A DNA stretch of 64,000 bases from Anticarsia gemmatalis (Eukaryota > Arthropoda > Insecta > Lepidoptera > Erebidae), in contig NC_134757.1 of assembly GCF_050436995.1 (NCBI RefSeq), positions 13,032,501 through 13,096,500 on the forward strand, written 5' to 3'. The notes beneath the pieces are model-generated. The model was not told the origin of the DNA and searched no databases. It was given only the letters and a program-made list of their open reading frames with translations. How positions within the stretch are numbered: position 1 is the stretch's first letter; each line of letters opens with the position of its first letter. Of the stretch, positions 27,901 through 42,900 are shown piece after piece. A program made the position numbers and the translations under genes.

Positions 27901-30866
27901 ATGCAGGGCGTTAGTATGATTATCTTTATACAGGGTGTCCCGAAACTCAACGATAATCCGAGACAGGATGAAAGGTCAAGTCATACCGGTTCTAGGAAAA
28001 ATAAAAAAAAATTCCATATCACTTAGTTCAGCAATAATAGATATTTTTCAAAAAAGTTAAAATTCCACACCCTTGGTCGCATTTTCAAGTCCTGTGATCA
28101 CCAATGTCACAATACCGCTGCGTTTTTTTTTATTTCGTGATCTTTATTAAATATGCTATTAATCGTAAAACAAATTAATGCACAAAACATTGTTAATTTT
28201 CTAAAAAAAGTTAAGTTTTAGTGAGTCATGTTTCACAAAAATATCGTTAGTTAACTTTGACGCTTCGTATTAGAAAAAAAATGTACTACACTACCTTTGG
28301 CAAGTTATTTCAAAAGTTGGCGCATTTAATCAAGATTACAAAATGGTGCAACACTTGCCACTTTTCTTGCCAATAAAAATGTTATTTTTATTTGAACGAA
28401 GCATGTCCTCACAGATAGATCGGACGCAGTGGTTGAATTTTATGGCCTCATCGCTCCCCCGATCTAAACCCAGATATATTTTTGACTGGGAATGCATAAA
28501 AGAGAAAGTCTATTCGAAATAAGTACAAAATCTATCAGAACTTCACCAGAAAATTGACACAGCGTCAGAAGAAATAATACCAAGGAATTTTGCACAACTG
28601 GTGAAAAGGTATTTTTTAAGGCGTTGCAGAGCCTGTATTCGTGCCAGAGGAAAGCAATTATTTTTAGTAAAGAGGTAATTGAGTTAGTCCATAACCAATA
28701 TTTAATGTAATAAACATAAAAGGTACAAATAATTTAAAAAAAAGAATGAACGAACCATCGTTCTTATTTAATTATTCTCCTTAAACTAATGTAATTCCGA
28801 ATTGTTTTCCTCTGGCACGAATACAGGCTCTGCAACGCCTTAAAAAAGACCTTTTCACCAGTTGTGCAAAATTCCTTGGTATTATTTCTTCTGACGCTGT
28901 GTCAATTTTCTGGTGAAGTTCTGATAGATTTTGTACTTATTTCGAATAGACTTTCTCTTTTATGCATTCCCAGTCAAAAATATCTCTGGGTTTAGATCGG
29001 GGGAGCGATGAGGCCATAAAATTCAACCACTGCGTCCGATCTATCTGTGAGGACATGCTTCGTTCAAATAAAAATAACATTTTTATTGGCAAGAAAAGTG
29101 GCAAGTGTTGCACCATTTTGTAATCTTGATTAAATGCGCCAACTTTTGAAATAACTTGCCAAAGGTAGTGTAGTACATTTTTTTTCTAATACGAAGCGTC
29201 AAAGTTAACTAACGATATTTTTGTGAAACATGACTCACTAAAACTTAACTTTTTTTAGAAAATTAACAATGTTTTGTGCATTAATTTGTTTTACGATTAA
29301 TAGCATATTAAATAAAGATCATGAAATAAAAAAAAACGCAGCGAAATTGTGACATTGGTGATCACAGGACTTGAAAATGCGACCAAGGGTGTGGAATTTT
29401 AACTTTTTTGAAAAATGTCTATTATTGCTGAACTAAGTGATATGGATTTTTTTTTTATTTTTCCTAGAACTGGTATGACTTGACCTTTCATCCTGTCTCG
29501 GATTATCGTTGAGTTTTGGGACACCCTGTATATATAATTCTTCTGTAAGTGTGTATGTCACTGAACTTCTCTTAAACGACTGGACCGATTTTGATGAAAT
29601 TTTTTGTGTGTGTTTAAGGGGATCTGAGAATGGTTTAGATTCACAATTTTGTCCACTGGACAATGTTTTTTTAAATAATTTTTAATTTATTAGACAGGAC
29701 AACGTCTGTCGGGTCCGCTAGTAATCTATATTTTGATAATCAAGACTCAAGGTCTAACCCCTCCCTCATTACGGGAGCAGACCCTTGCCCAACAGTGGCT
29801 TATTTGTTTTTCTTTTATAGTACAAGTGCGACAGTAGACAGGCTTATCTGCCTATTATGCTATTTTGTAAACAAACATAATTTCAAGAAACTATTTTATT
29901 GAAATTTTGACATGTAATTTGTCGTAGACTAAAGTCACACAGACATTTTGTGTGTTATACTACAACACACTAAAACAAAATCATTCGTGATTTGTGTGCG
30001 TTCAGCTGCATCATAAAATTCCTCGTTAAATCTAAAATATGGAGTAACGATGTTCTTGCGATTCTCAGAAACGAATGCAACTAACGGCCTCTGCTTAAAA
30101 AGTAATTTATGTTATAAATATAATTACTCTTTCATTTGACCCCAATCACAATCAACTAACTATAATGAGTAGGTATAGTCTTCTACAAGTATTGAGCAAA
30201 TTAGGTCGTTGGTAATTCGCCGCCCTAGAGCTAAACTCAGTGGGAGGCTGTATTTAAATAGCACTTAGCGTAATAGGACGAGTTCGTTGTCATTGTGAGA
30301 ATATCTACATTAGAATACATAATAATATTATAGTAATGCAATCTAAAAGAAAAATGGAAAAATGTTGATCTTTTTTATAATAAAGCAGTAATAGCCGAGA
30401 GGAATAAGTACTTTCCTATCCGTGCAAATATAGGACATCACAAGGGTAACGTAACATACTAAGAATTCTCATTGTACAAATCAAACATATAAAATGTTTT
30501 TAATAATAATTCGCTTTAGCAATGGAGGTAAATAGTTATAAACATTATACGCAAGTCGAAATTATGTTATTTAAGCCAAAGTTATTCATTGATTTTCAAA
30601 GAATCACATAAAAGTATTAGCCAAAAGACCAATTTTATTTCCCATCGTATAATCTAACGATATAAAAATCTCCGTGGCGCAGTGGTTTAGGTCACCACGC
30701 CGATACCACTGCATCGGGAGGTCGTGGGTTCGATTCCCACACGGAGCAATTATTTGTGCGATCCACAAATAATTGTTTCGGGTCTGGTTGTGCTTTGTGT
30801 CCGTTGTTTGTATGTTTGTAAAAGTCCCCGCGACACAAGAGCAATTCTTAGTGCGGGAGTTGTCTT

Positions 30867-30904
<38 letters not shown>

Positions 30905-33900
30905 CATAAGCCCATAACGTTCATTTTACTACCAGTTCGTACATATTCTAAATCTTTGAGGAGATCACGTTTTATTACTTGGGTAATAACTTAAAGGTCT
31001 CCAATCGATACAGCCTAGAATCCCTGCCTGAATCTAGTTATATTTAGCGTTCCTTCCACCGACTGACATAATGCCCCAATATTAGATTATAACATTATCT
31101 TTGCTTTGTTCGTAGTACTAAATCTCTCAATAAATGGTATTTGAGCAATAAAATAACTACTATGAAATATGATCATAAATGCAGACACGTTAGATGTAAT
31201 CTTGTTTAATAATAACGATAAATGTAAGTTATTTCTCTGTGCACAACACTAAGACTTGGCGTTATTTTCGTAAATGATATGTAAATATGTCTGTGAGGGA
31301 TGTAAATACAGACATAAAGAAGGACTAATGAGTGTTGTTAAAAAAGCTCTTTTGGTCATAAAATATTCTCTTCTAGAAAATAAAGCTAAGAGACCGAAAT
31401 TTTAGTTTTCATGCATGTAGTGTTTGTACAACATTGTTAAAGTATTGTACTAGATTTTTTTGTTCAATTTTTACTTTACACATAATATATTCATTAATAG
31501 TATAACTACAAATTATGTTATGTATAGCAACAGCGGTACGGTTTTAGAAATCGAAAAGACTGATCTAATTTCCTTTAATACCTAATCCCTATCGTAATAT
31601 TTTTTTGCAGTATTGCAGTAACACCATATTAATATCCTTCCATTTTATTGTTACACAATTAAACCTGCATTTTATAACCTAGGTGACACTAGCCTATGGA
31701 TGAAGAACATCTTGAACGTGAGCTCGGGCGACGTGACCTCGGAGAAGATCACCAGTCCATGTCGGTGTCACCAGCAGCCCGTGGTTCTGAGGTCTCCTCA
31801 CGAAGACAGCTGGCAGACGTTGAGGTAGGCAACTTGCTTTTTGGCGAGAATATGTGTTACAGGAATGACGCGAAATATCAACCTTGGACATGGTTTTTGC
31901 AGATTATTGAAGCTAGAGGGATTTTGCACGATTAAATATTTAAAAAAATAAAATTTTAATATAATAAGTTTTCATAGGTATTTACATGCATGTTCCATTG
32001 TTTCATATCTTTGACAGTCGGAGACATTATTGCGATTCCCTCCTATAAACAGTTTTCTTATGCAGAAAAACTAAATGTTATGTTAATCACGTTATGTTTT
32101 GTATAATATACCTTTTCTACCAACAATTTAAGGTGCCTGAAAATAGTTTTCACACAAAACCAGTAAATTTTCATTGCATATAACTGCAAAGACTAAGTAA
32201 ACACATAAATTTTAATGTATGATTTCTTGCTGAAGTTGAAAAATCTCATTAAAGCAATTTTTCATAGCACTTGGTCACTTTCGACTAAGCGAGTCTGTCT
32301 TTTCCATTATTTTAAAGCTAAAATGTTAACATACAGCGCAAACAGAACCATATTTTATGAAAGGTTTGTTTTGAACGGAACTCACCAGTTTCAGCGTAAA
32401 GCTTACAATTTATTACAGGTTACGTGTGACCAAGGAAATCACTGAAAGCAACTTTATATTTATGAAAGTTGCTACAGAAGTCGAATTCAAAAATATTATT
32501 GTCATTTCAATTTGTTTTTGAAACAATTTTATTAATACACTTTAGCTCATGGATTTCCTGAAACATATACATAATAATATATTGTTTTGTACAAACGTTT
32601 GTCAAAATGAAATATTTTTTCAACTACAGTAGAAAGTAATGTAACATGTAATTCATATAGTATATGGGAACGAATCGAACAATGGTCTTTTGTGACATTG
32701 TCCCTTTTTACATAAAACAGTCGTATCTGAATTCCTTATCCGTGAACATTCCGGGTCGTGCAATCTTCGTAGGAACCAGCCAGTAATTGCCGTCCCTACA
32801 TCTTTTCATCTCAACAAGTGACCGACGTAATTCTATAGAAATTTCAACATTCTTTGTTATGAATAATATTACGATAAGAGAAGCAAAAAAGGTGTTTTCT
32901 CCCCGACTTTTGTGTTTAATAAATCGGTTCGTAACTTCAAAAGGCCGAAGAACACTTTGAGGAAACTAAACCGTTTTCTCGAAGACATTCGCTTTTATCC
33001 ACAAAACCTTTTTCTTTTCGCTTCGGCAGATGATTGGTCCGTTTAACACGAGCCAGTAGTTGCTAGTTGAAAGTCGATCGGTCGTGATGGAATCTTAGGG
33101 TTCACTACACTAAATACTTTTTTATTGGAAACATTGTGAAAATCAATCAAATTGTTTGTTTGACACAAAAACTACTGAAATCATCATTATTGTAATCACC
33201 AAATCAAAACACCGCGACACTAGTGCAACATATTTGTTTAAAAATATTTTTTCTCATTACACAGTATCGGTCAAGTGTTGCCGCACCCCCCGCACGTGAC
33301 GCCCTCGGCGCCGCCGCCGCCCGCGCAGCACGACTACATCATCTGTGTTCCCCCACAACTGGACTTTGTCAACTTCGTCATGGGACATATGCATGCGGTA
33401 AGTACGTTTTATCTGTTGTATAGAAATTGTTTCTTCTCATGCCATATTCATACATACTCAACGCAATTACACCTGTCAACAAATCAAAGAATATTACTAA
33501 ATGTAATCCGAATAGAGTTTATGAAATAAACAACCTGTACAAAATATACTGTTTGATTTAATTATCAAACTGTATAAAATATAGAGTTTGATAAAATTAT
33601 TATTTCGTAGTTTACCTGCCACTAAGAATGTTGGATATTTTAAAAATACTTTTAAGACAAGTTTAAAATTAAGATCCAGAACAGCCAAAAATATGTGCTA
33701 ACTTGTATACGTCGTTTGCTAAACTTTATGTTTGTGGTCTTGTTTTCGATCCCAAGTTTTAAGCTTGCACTTTTCTAAACTTAACACAGTTTATTTCCTC
33801 GAAGGAGACTAACATTCTACTTCCATTCGTATTTTGCTACTGAGAAACACTTTACAGAACAAGAAAACACCCATAATAAATTCGCTCAAACGAAGCTTAA

Positions 33901-36900
33901 ACAAGAGCATTGTATAAAATATTTACTTCACCAAAATTTATTGAACCCAGAATTGCTTCAAAGATATTTGAGGATATATTGTTGGTGGTAGCACATCTCT
34001 TGCTGAAACGGGCGTTTTGTGCAAGTGAATTTATGTTAGTGGATGCCTTCCTCTGGAGAGGCTAAGTTACAGCTCGGAGCACACATAGAAACTTGTTAAC
34101 GGATCGTTACCGTATTAAATCGAGCCGTTCACATCGTCTAGAGAGCAGTCATAAATCGCAACTGCACTCGCCGTCCTCGTAAAGCAAATTTATTCTGAGC
34201 TTTGTTGATGCGTGCATATTATGCATTTGAATTTATAGCTATCAACGTTTGTTTAGAGTTTCCGTTCTGCTTGAAATTTTAAATATAATTATAACTATCC
34301 CTTGTATTAACTACAGAAATTATTGTAATTGTTGATGTTTCTTCTGTTGACATGCCTTATTAATAAATAATTAGTCTTTCCGTCCCTCCCACCTTTGCCG
34401 TCACCGTGGTTACGATGCGTATATCCAAATCAAGTTTTACTTTGGATATTGTTTTTATCCATTTCCGAGTAGATGTAGAATATATTCTTATCAGCCCTCT
34501 ACATATCCCACTGCTATTTTCTGTCAAACATGTCTACTCTGTGACATTTGGAGCAGAATATATCACCAAATCATCCCGCCATATATGAACGGTCTCGACT
34601 ACAATGTCCATCGTCTTGATTTAGTATGCTGCAACCTTTAATGTGTTGTCGTTACGCTAGTTGTGTAGTATCGTCGTTTCGAGTGTAGGAGAGTATTACT
34701 CGACCAACAGTAAATAGATTAGTCTTTCGTTGCTTATTGCATCGGCGACTGAAGATTTATCGATACAAGGTGTATTTTGTATCCAGTGGCGGTGACTTTC
34801 TGCATTTACTTGCTGCATTGAATTCGGTTTGAGATGAATAGCTAGATACTGAGATATGTTCAACTCGTGTTTTGTCTGTAGTTGTTAGTACTGTCTGTAG
34901 CAGTCAGCATTTTTAGGGTTAAATTCTTATTACATGACTGTTTAAATGTTAGTTACAATGGAGGAACGAGTTTTGAGTCTCTTGTTTGCTCTTTTCATGA
35001 ACTTTTGTGTTTTCAAAATGATAATAATTTTGCTAATTTTGATAAATTAATTATAATATAATTAAATTTTATATAATTTTATTTTTTAGACCCAAAGTTT
35101 GCCTATGTAATTTAGGAAGAAGTTACTAACTTATACCTAAGCTAAAAGAAACATTTTCTGTTAAACTATCTCATTGAATCTTATTATAGGCTTTTCATAA
35201 AGTCCTTATAAAAACATCTTCAAGAAGTCTAAATAGCAATTTGACTCAAAGTCTGGATTTAACACGTGAGAAATTTGATCCATTATTAATATTAAAAGAC
35301 CTTTTTATCAAGTTAATAGTCGACAATTCATAACGCGACCCATTGCGTTTAAAGTGTGAACATTTGTGGAGACGGTTTTAACTGGGTTATAAAGAAACAT
35401 TTGTGGAGACGGCTTTTAAGAAACGTTGAGGTGTCTAAAAATCTAGATATCAGTTCTTAATAAATCTGTACTCCTTCCCATAGGCGCAGGCATATTATTT
35501 CTTGGTAAAAGAACAGATTTATAGATTACGATATAGTTTTTATGTTCACTGTTTAAGAAACCGCTGCTGCGTGCCTCGTTTTTTTCTTTAAGTTCGCGCT
35601 CGTCAATATAATAATGCTTTTTTTAAACATCACTTATAATCTTCATCTCTTCTCCAGAAAACAATTCGTCTAGTAAACGTATCAAAGTTCGAGTGTCGTC
35701 TCTCAATAACTCCTCCCAAACGGCTGGAGTTTGACATCGAGCTGCAAGGACCGCGGGGCATGACGGTCACGTCGGGCGCGGCTGCAGAACTGAAGGTCAA
35801 GTTCAAGGCCAGTGACGTCAGAGCACTGTATGACGTCATCACTGTCCGAGTCAACTGTGGACAGACTTTCGTTGTGCCGATAGCTGCTTATATGCAGCCG
35901 CCGCTTTTGGACAGTGAGTATAAAGTGTTAAGATTTTTACATTTGCCGTTGTATATATGTTACTGTAAAAGCCCGAACTGTGGTAAATCCTAAGATTTTC
36001 CGGTAAAACCTAAGATTTACCAACTCTCAATGGTAAAAGTCCGAACAAGCCAGAGTTTAAAAACTATGTTACGATATATAAAAAAATCCTCCTTCATAAC
36101 TATGTTTATAACTATTTCACGGTATAATTATATACTGTGACATAGTTATAAAGAAGGAGTTTTGGGCATAGCGACATGGGTAGGTTAGGTTAGAAGGCTA
36201 AGGTGGGAGCGAGCGAAGCGAAGCTCCCACCTTAGCCTTCGTGGTTATTTTTTTTTAACCACCCAGTAGGAGGAGCCCCGCGAAGCGGGGCTCCGCCGAC
36301 ATCTCGATATCATCAAGTGAATATAGGTAAAATTTCGATATAAAAGAATTGTTCGGACTTTTACCATTGCGAGTTGGTAAATCTTAGGTTATACCGGAAA
36401 ATCTTAGGATTTACCACCGTTCGGGCTTTTACAGTAACATATATACTACAAATACAGCGACAATCTGGATCAAGTACTAAGTTAGTTACATTTTCTTGGG
36501 ACTTTCCCAAGAAAATGTAACCAGCCAATGCTTATCGGAATCGTTCTCATACGTATCAATGCTGTAAAGTAATGCCAAATGTCGTTCCCGCACAAACTGT
36601 TGTACGCTTTCTACAGTAATTTAGAGTACCGAATAAATAGCTCAAGAATTAATCGATATAAAAACTTTGCAGCACAGCACTATAGTGTGCTACTTTAAGT
36701 ATTCCTTTTTTAAAGATACGATGTTAAAATTCGCTGCTATTTATTATGCTAAGCTTTAGCAACGGTTACTTAGTCTTTGACTGTTAAAGAAAAACGATCT
36801 CAAATTAATACACATCATAATTATTATAATGCTTAATATTGCTTAAACAATAACATAAATCAAACTTAACCTTTCAAAGAAAACAAAAATACAATCATCA

Positions 36901-39900
36901 ATATCACATGCCATCACTTTGACCGATGAACCGAGATAGATAAACACTGCATCAATAAGCTACCGTCAATTTGTTAATGTTCCCAAGTGGAAATATTTAA
37001 TTAACTTCCCGAAGGCCTTCTGTTCCCTGTTCAAAGCGATACGTATCGCGTTCACCTGACACTGACGTTCTATAGCCTTCATTACAGCGATGTTTGAATG
37101 GATGTTATTATGTGTCTCATTTATTTGTATTCTTTGTTATGTGTTATGTTATGTGTTAATGTAAAACCCCGAACTGTGGTTAATTCTAAGATTTTTCGGT
37201 AAAAACTTAGATATACCAACTCTCAATGATAAAAGTCCAAACGTTCTTTTATTTCGAACTTTACCACCATTTAATTGGTAAATCTTAGGATTTACATAAT
37301 GACACGGGAACAGTTGATAAAGTCATATCATAACGTGTTCGAGCCGTAATATAGAGCGACAGTGTCGTAAAATAAAAGTGGTATGATTTGAGAGTTCGTA
37401 TGCTTTTAATCTACCCTAACTTCATTATAAGTTTTTCGTGCCATAATTATGGTAATATCCATATTCTATTGATATTATAAATGCCAAAGTCAATCTATTA
37501 CGCTTTCATTGCTAAAGAGATGTTATGATTTTGGTATTTTTTTTCATATCGATGGGTGAACGAGTTAGTTTCTAAACAAACAAATCAACTAAGCTGCTGC
37601 GAGAAAGCATAAAACTTTAAGTGCGAGCTAGCCGTGCCGTTGAACTGTATACATAATAGTAGTTTATGTATATCATTTTCTATGCTACCTGGAGTGAAAT
37701 AGTTTTCAATAAACTCTCATAGAAACGCATTCTGTCATATTATTTTAAAATTAGCTACAAAGTACATTTTGAAACTAAATGAGTTATACTTCTAAGTGAA
37801 TACAAAGCTTTACGTAGAGTAGCTGATGTGTATATATGTACATATGTGCAAGCGGTTAGTCATAAATAAATTATACGGAAAGGTCGTTTCAGTGTGTGTT
37901 ATTGATGGAGTCCGGGACCTTTGATTTTACGAGCTTTGGTTTTATTGATATTGATGCATTTATAAATCAACAGATTAAGTAATAAAATGACGAAAATAAC
38001 TTTGACTGAAAAGGGCTTTCATGATTTATGCTATAGCGGACCTAGACAACGTACACTTAACATAATAAGTTCCTAGATTCTCTTGAAGTCTAGACTCTCT
38101 TATATCTCTAGATTTTCCTCGATTCTAATTTAAGGTAGGTAAATTAAAAGTTAATCAATGAAAACACAAAATAAACTGCAAATAAGAAAATCTATTAAAA
38201 AAAACTTATTACATTGTTTTGAAATTTAAACTATTTTGTATAACTGTTATAAGAATTTTAAATAATGAACCCTTCTAAGAATTGCTTTTGAACATAAAAT
38301 ACAAAAAAAAAGTCTTATTTCGTTGCATTTATTTTCTTGTCTTTCTTTTGTAAACAAGATGCTGAGCGTTAAGCACAATCTGAAGTAGTCGCGGGGGCGT
38401 TTCCGAGAACGGCCCGTGACTGACGGTGGAACAAAGCACCGCCTTCGTCACTCTTTGTTGTATAACAAAGGGATTATTCCGCTCTCAGGTTGTTTAACAA
38501 GGAAGCAACTGTACTCATTGATTCGATTGAGATCACACTTCAAGTTGGGGGACAAAAATAACAGTTAAATGCTTTGATAAATTGTTTATTTTGAAATATC
38601 TCGCTTTTTGAATCACGTAAGTTACAGTGCACTAAGGTTGAATTCTATCTGTACCTTTTTTTTAAACGACTACTCCCTCTCTAAGATTTCCTTTTATAGC
38701 GCGGAGACTTTTACAAACATAAGAACAACGACGACAAATAATTGTTCCTAGTGGGAATTGAACCCACGACTTTTCGACCTACTGCTAGTAGCGTGGTGAT
38801 CACCTCAACCACTGCACCACGGAGGTCGTCATTTAAAAGGTATTTCTTTATCAAGCACACGAGTAAACCGATAAATGATACACAGTATTTCTGAGAAATA
38901 AACCAAAGCATATTAGTTCCGTGAATCAAGCGGCGTCATCGAGAGTTAGTAAACTAAGTCACTCAGCAGCTACTAATTACTCTGTTACCGGGAATCCAAT
39001 TGCCTCGTGATGAACTAAATCCAATTAAGCGTAATGTCATCGTGCACAGAACAACAACACTCACTACGAAAACTCCACGAATTCAAATTCCGGTTTGGGC
39101 CAAAAAGTTGCTCATAAGTTTTTCTGTCAAGAAATTCTAAGTGATTGCCTATAGATAGGAAAGTGAGCTGGTGGTTCCGAGCATCGTAAAGCAGAAAAAG
39201 CTGTCGATCCTGCATCGGACCTCTCACGTCGATTCATGTCGGTTATCCGTCCCACCGGGATAACTAAGTGATGGAATTACTAAATTCCACACACACACAC
39301 ACACTTTGACTATAAAACAAAGATTTTCACAATAAAACAAAGACCTGTTCGGTTGGCTGGTTTCAGAGTACCTATTCGCCGTAACCAAACTATCGGATTC
39401 ATACATACATCACAGAGACTCTGTATCTCGGTATACTCTGATGTACTCTCACAAATATGAATTGTTTGCCTCCAGTAATGATTCCAAGCATGAACTCCCT
39501 GCTGCTGTGCACGACGGAGCCCGAAGGCCCGGCCTCGCAGCTCGCCGTGGGCTGTGACGTCATAGAGCTGGGCTCGCGCCTGCTCGGCGACGTGCACTGC
39601 GCGCGCGTGCTGTTGCACTGCGACGCGAGGCATGCCGACTTCTTCGTGCTCACTGAAGATTCGTGGCTGGACTGGAGTCTTGATGTTAGTATAGTTTTGC
39701 TTTTCTTCTTCTTTTTATACTATGATTAGTGGTCAACCTAGTGTCAAAGTTGCTCAAGCCGCCTAAAGGCCTTTGACGTGTTTTAAGGACTGTTATGTTA
39801 ATTATTAACAACCGACTTTTTACGTGCCTCTAAAGCATGAAGTTGTTATATAACCAGATAGTTTGCCGATCGTTGGGTGCAACTGGCTATGGGCGTTCCG

Positions 39901-42900
39901 ATTTGATGTATTATTTATCTTTTGTGGTTTCACGTAAAATCGTAAGTTCTACGTAAGACCTCTCGCTGATGTCGATTATTTGCTCATCGAGTTATGAAAG
40001 TCTGCTAACAATATACTACACCTAATAATTGATTATGCAATTTACTAAAACGTTAACGTTAGATACAAAATAAAATATTGTAGGCATAGAATATTTATTA
40101 GTTAATTATTTCGGTTGATCGAATACTTAATTAAATTAGTTCAATCAATCGAGAGAGTGTAGATACATTAAACATCATTAGCGGCAACATCCATTAAATT
40201 ATTTATCAAACTAATACACTATTTTGTAAACATATTTTTTTATCGAGCTAAAATGCACGTATGTTGTATGGGAAGCCTTCTTAAAAAACTTATTTCATTC
40301 TGTTTCGTATTTGTTGTTAATAGCATTTGCTATACTGTCTTACTGTCTAAGTATCACGGAGAGCGTCAAATACAGCCTGATGACAGACAGCATAGGTGGC
40401 AAAGTCTCGATAATAGAATTCCATTTTACCCTTTGAATACGAAAGCCAAAAAAGTAGAGCAACATACGTGAATATTTCTGTCAAAAACTCTATACAGAAT
40501 GAAAAGCTAATTAAAGCGACATCACGAACAAAGACATGAAGAGGCCGAAAACATCGTCATCATGCAACTAGGGTTAAAACAAAACCGTGTCTCATTAAAA
40601 CAGGTACGGTATGTAGTTGTATTGTTTTGCACACACCTGCCTCTAATTACAACGACGTTTTGTTTTAAACACAGTTGCACAATAACGCTAATGCTCTTGT
40701 TGTGCTTTGTAATGGTTTTAAGCATTGGAAATGTTAATTGTAACTGAATATGCAGTTGTGAAAATGCTTCTATGCACTATGTTCCAATTTGTGACTGAAA
40801 GCCGAGTACTTTCGCCTCACACATGTGGTAGAGAGTTCAAACTGAAATCAACTAACCTATGACTATTTTAAATTATGTATGACACTTGTTTCAACGGCAA
40901 AGGAAAACATTGCAACGATTCTAGGCAAGGCAGCAAGGTAGCAATTCTAGGTAGCAAGTATACCGCTCTATTCGACCGATAATTGCCTACAGCATTGCTT
41001 AGTAGTTATTGATTGTATTTAGTTGAGTTCTGTTGTGTACATAAATATTTCAAATAAATAAATACTCAAATGTTTACTCACGTTAAAAATTCATTGATAT
41101 TTTGATTTAGCAATTTGTAAAGGATTATACCGTGGCAATGTTTGCCGTTTTAAATGAAAAACATACTGCATTTAATTCCCAACAAATATTGGTATTGTAT
41201 CTAAATTGTGTGCCAACAGATTATTATTTATTTATAACGTTCGCTTGTGCGCTGTTGATCAAAAGTATTACGTACGTGTTTGCTAAACAAACTGTATGCA
41301 AAATGTACGAATATTGTATGTTTGTTTTAAAAATGGACTTTTAAAATTGAATTAGATTTGAATTTTAACGTTTGTTTTATGCGAGCGTTTGATTTTCTGT
41401 CGTCAAAGTTTTTTGGAAATAATTGTTAGTCATATTGGAATATAACAGTGGTGCATAAATAAGTGTAATAGCTACGCAATACCTGAGCCATGCGAAATGG
41501 CGATGTTTTTTTTAATCTTCCGTACATGATAGACCTCCATGATTGCGATTAATAATTGCGATTATTTAATTAAGGATTTGTTACAAAAATATATTAGCAT
41601 TATGTTGTCTCAGTGCAGTTAATTCCGTTTCGCTTAGTATATAACGTTAAAAATATTCTAAAACTCTTCGGAGGTCTTGTGCCATATTTCTCGAAATCCT
41701 CTTGTATATTAAAATTTATAGACCATCCAGTAACTAATCGTATAAGTAATAATACAAGCATATCTAAGCCCTAAATACTCAGTAACAAGTATTCTTCGCA
41801 GTGCCTCACCACCCGCGGCTCGGTGGTGTCAAGTCCGTTCGTGCTGTGGCCGGCGTGGTGGCGCGGCGGCGGCGCGGTGCGCGCGTGCGCGTGGTGCGTG
41901 GCCGAGCGCGCCGGCGTGCACGTGACCGCGCTGCGCCTGCTCAGCTCCACCGCCATCACCAGGCACCTGCATCTGCTGGCTGATGTGCTGTACTTCCAGC
42001 CGCATCATTTGACTATTGAGGTAAGTATATATTATATATGAGTTACATAGTGCATGCATACTGTAGGAGGAGCATTGATTCGATTTTTAATGATTCTAGC
42101 CAAGCATTGACGAGCTATTATTCTATTCTTTGTAGAGCATTAAAATAAACTTTTTATTGCTAATAGTGATATTGGGACAAAAATCTGACAAATAATAATC
42201 TTTAGTATCCGTCATAATAATATTCCGGTTTAACATCACTTATGTTCTTTATTTTGACAATATCGTAAATCTTCCTAAGTTTGGATTTTATTTGACCATA
42301 AAGTACGTAACAGTCTCACAATAAACGTAGCATAAGCTTGGACTAATTCATCTGCGTTTTGTGACCGATAGTTTCAAAAGTGACAAGACACACAAACTAT
42401 TCTGAATTTCCCCATTGTTGAATTTAATAGCCATTACTAAGCCTTTGCACTGACCAAGAGCCACAGAAATATTTCAACTTCGACATGTCCCTACAATGGT
42501 TGGTCCTAATTACAACTATGCGGAGAGAAAACTCATTTCCATATCGCCATCCAAACTTGCACATATTCCGGAGTTTGGTTTTATTTGACTAACTACTCGT
42601 GTCGGTACAGTTTCCTATGTCAAACAGTGGCTACAGCTGGAATGTCGCTATTAGGCTCGCTACACACATAATCGGACCGGCAATAACCTCAGCCGAGCAG
42701 TAAGATTCTAATTGGTGTGGATGAAAGTTCGGGAGTCACAAACCGTAACCCTATCAACTACCGTCTTATGCCGATCGGTTTTTATCGTTTTACTGCTCGA
42801 TCGGCCCAAGTCGAATCATACCGAACGAGTGCTTCAAGTCGTCTTTGTTGGTCAACAGAAAGTTTTTTTACTGAGCAACAATTCGGTTGTACGTAGTTAT

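Noticed and set aside
28600..29000. Intact mariner transposase gene in the fold-back element
   Set aside because: Only a C-terminal remnant with stops is present in each arm; the catalytic core and N-terminal DNA-binding part are absent.
30670..30745. tRNA gene with A and B boxes
   Set aside because: The tRNA-like part runs into a SINE body with a poly-A tail and recurs at 19866 and 38656; the cloverleaf ends are not those of a functional tRNA.
31694..31935. Open frames on both strands over exon 4 (65 and 79 codons)
   Set aside because: Neither joins exons 3 and 5 in phase; the third frame does and gives the expected tryptophan-containing segment.
33223..33529. Two overlapping + open frames extending beyond exon 5
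   Set aside because: Only 33265-33397 in one frame joins both neighbours in phase with good splice sites; the rest is read-through into introns or the wrong frame.
41771..42059. Long Arg/Ala-rich frames on both strands over exon 8
   Set aside because: They arise from the GC-rich codon pattern of the real exon; composition is low-complexity and no splice-compatible neighbours exist.
42652..42850. Possible inverted-repeat element (GAGCAGTAAG versus TTTTACTGCTC)
   Set aside because: The pairing is short, the ends are undefined and no second copy is in the window.
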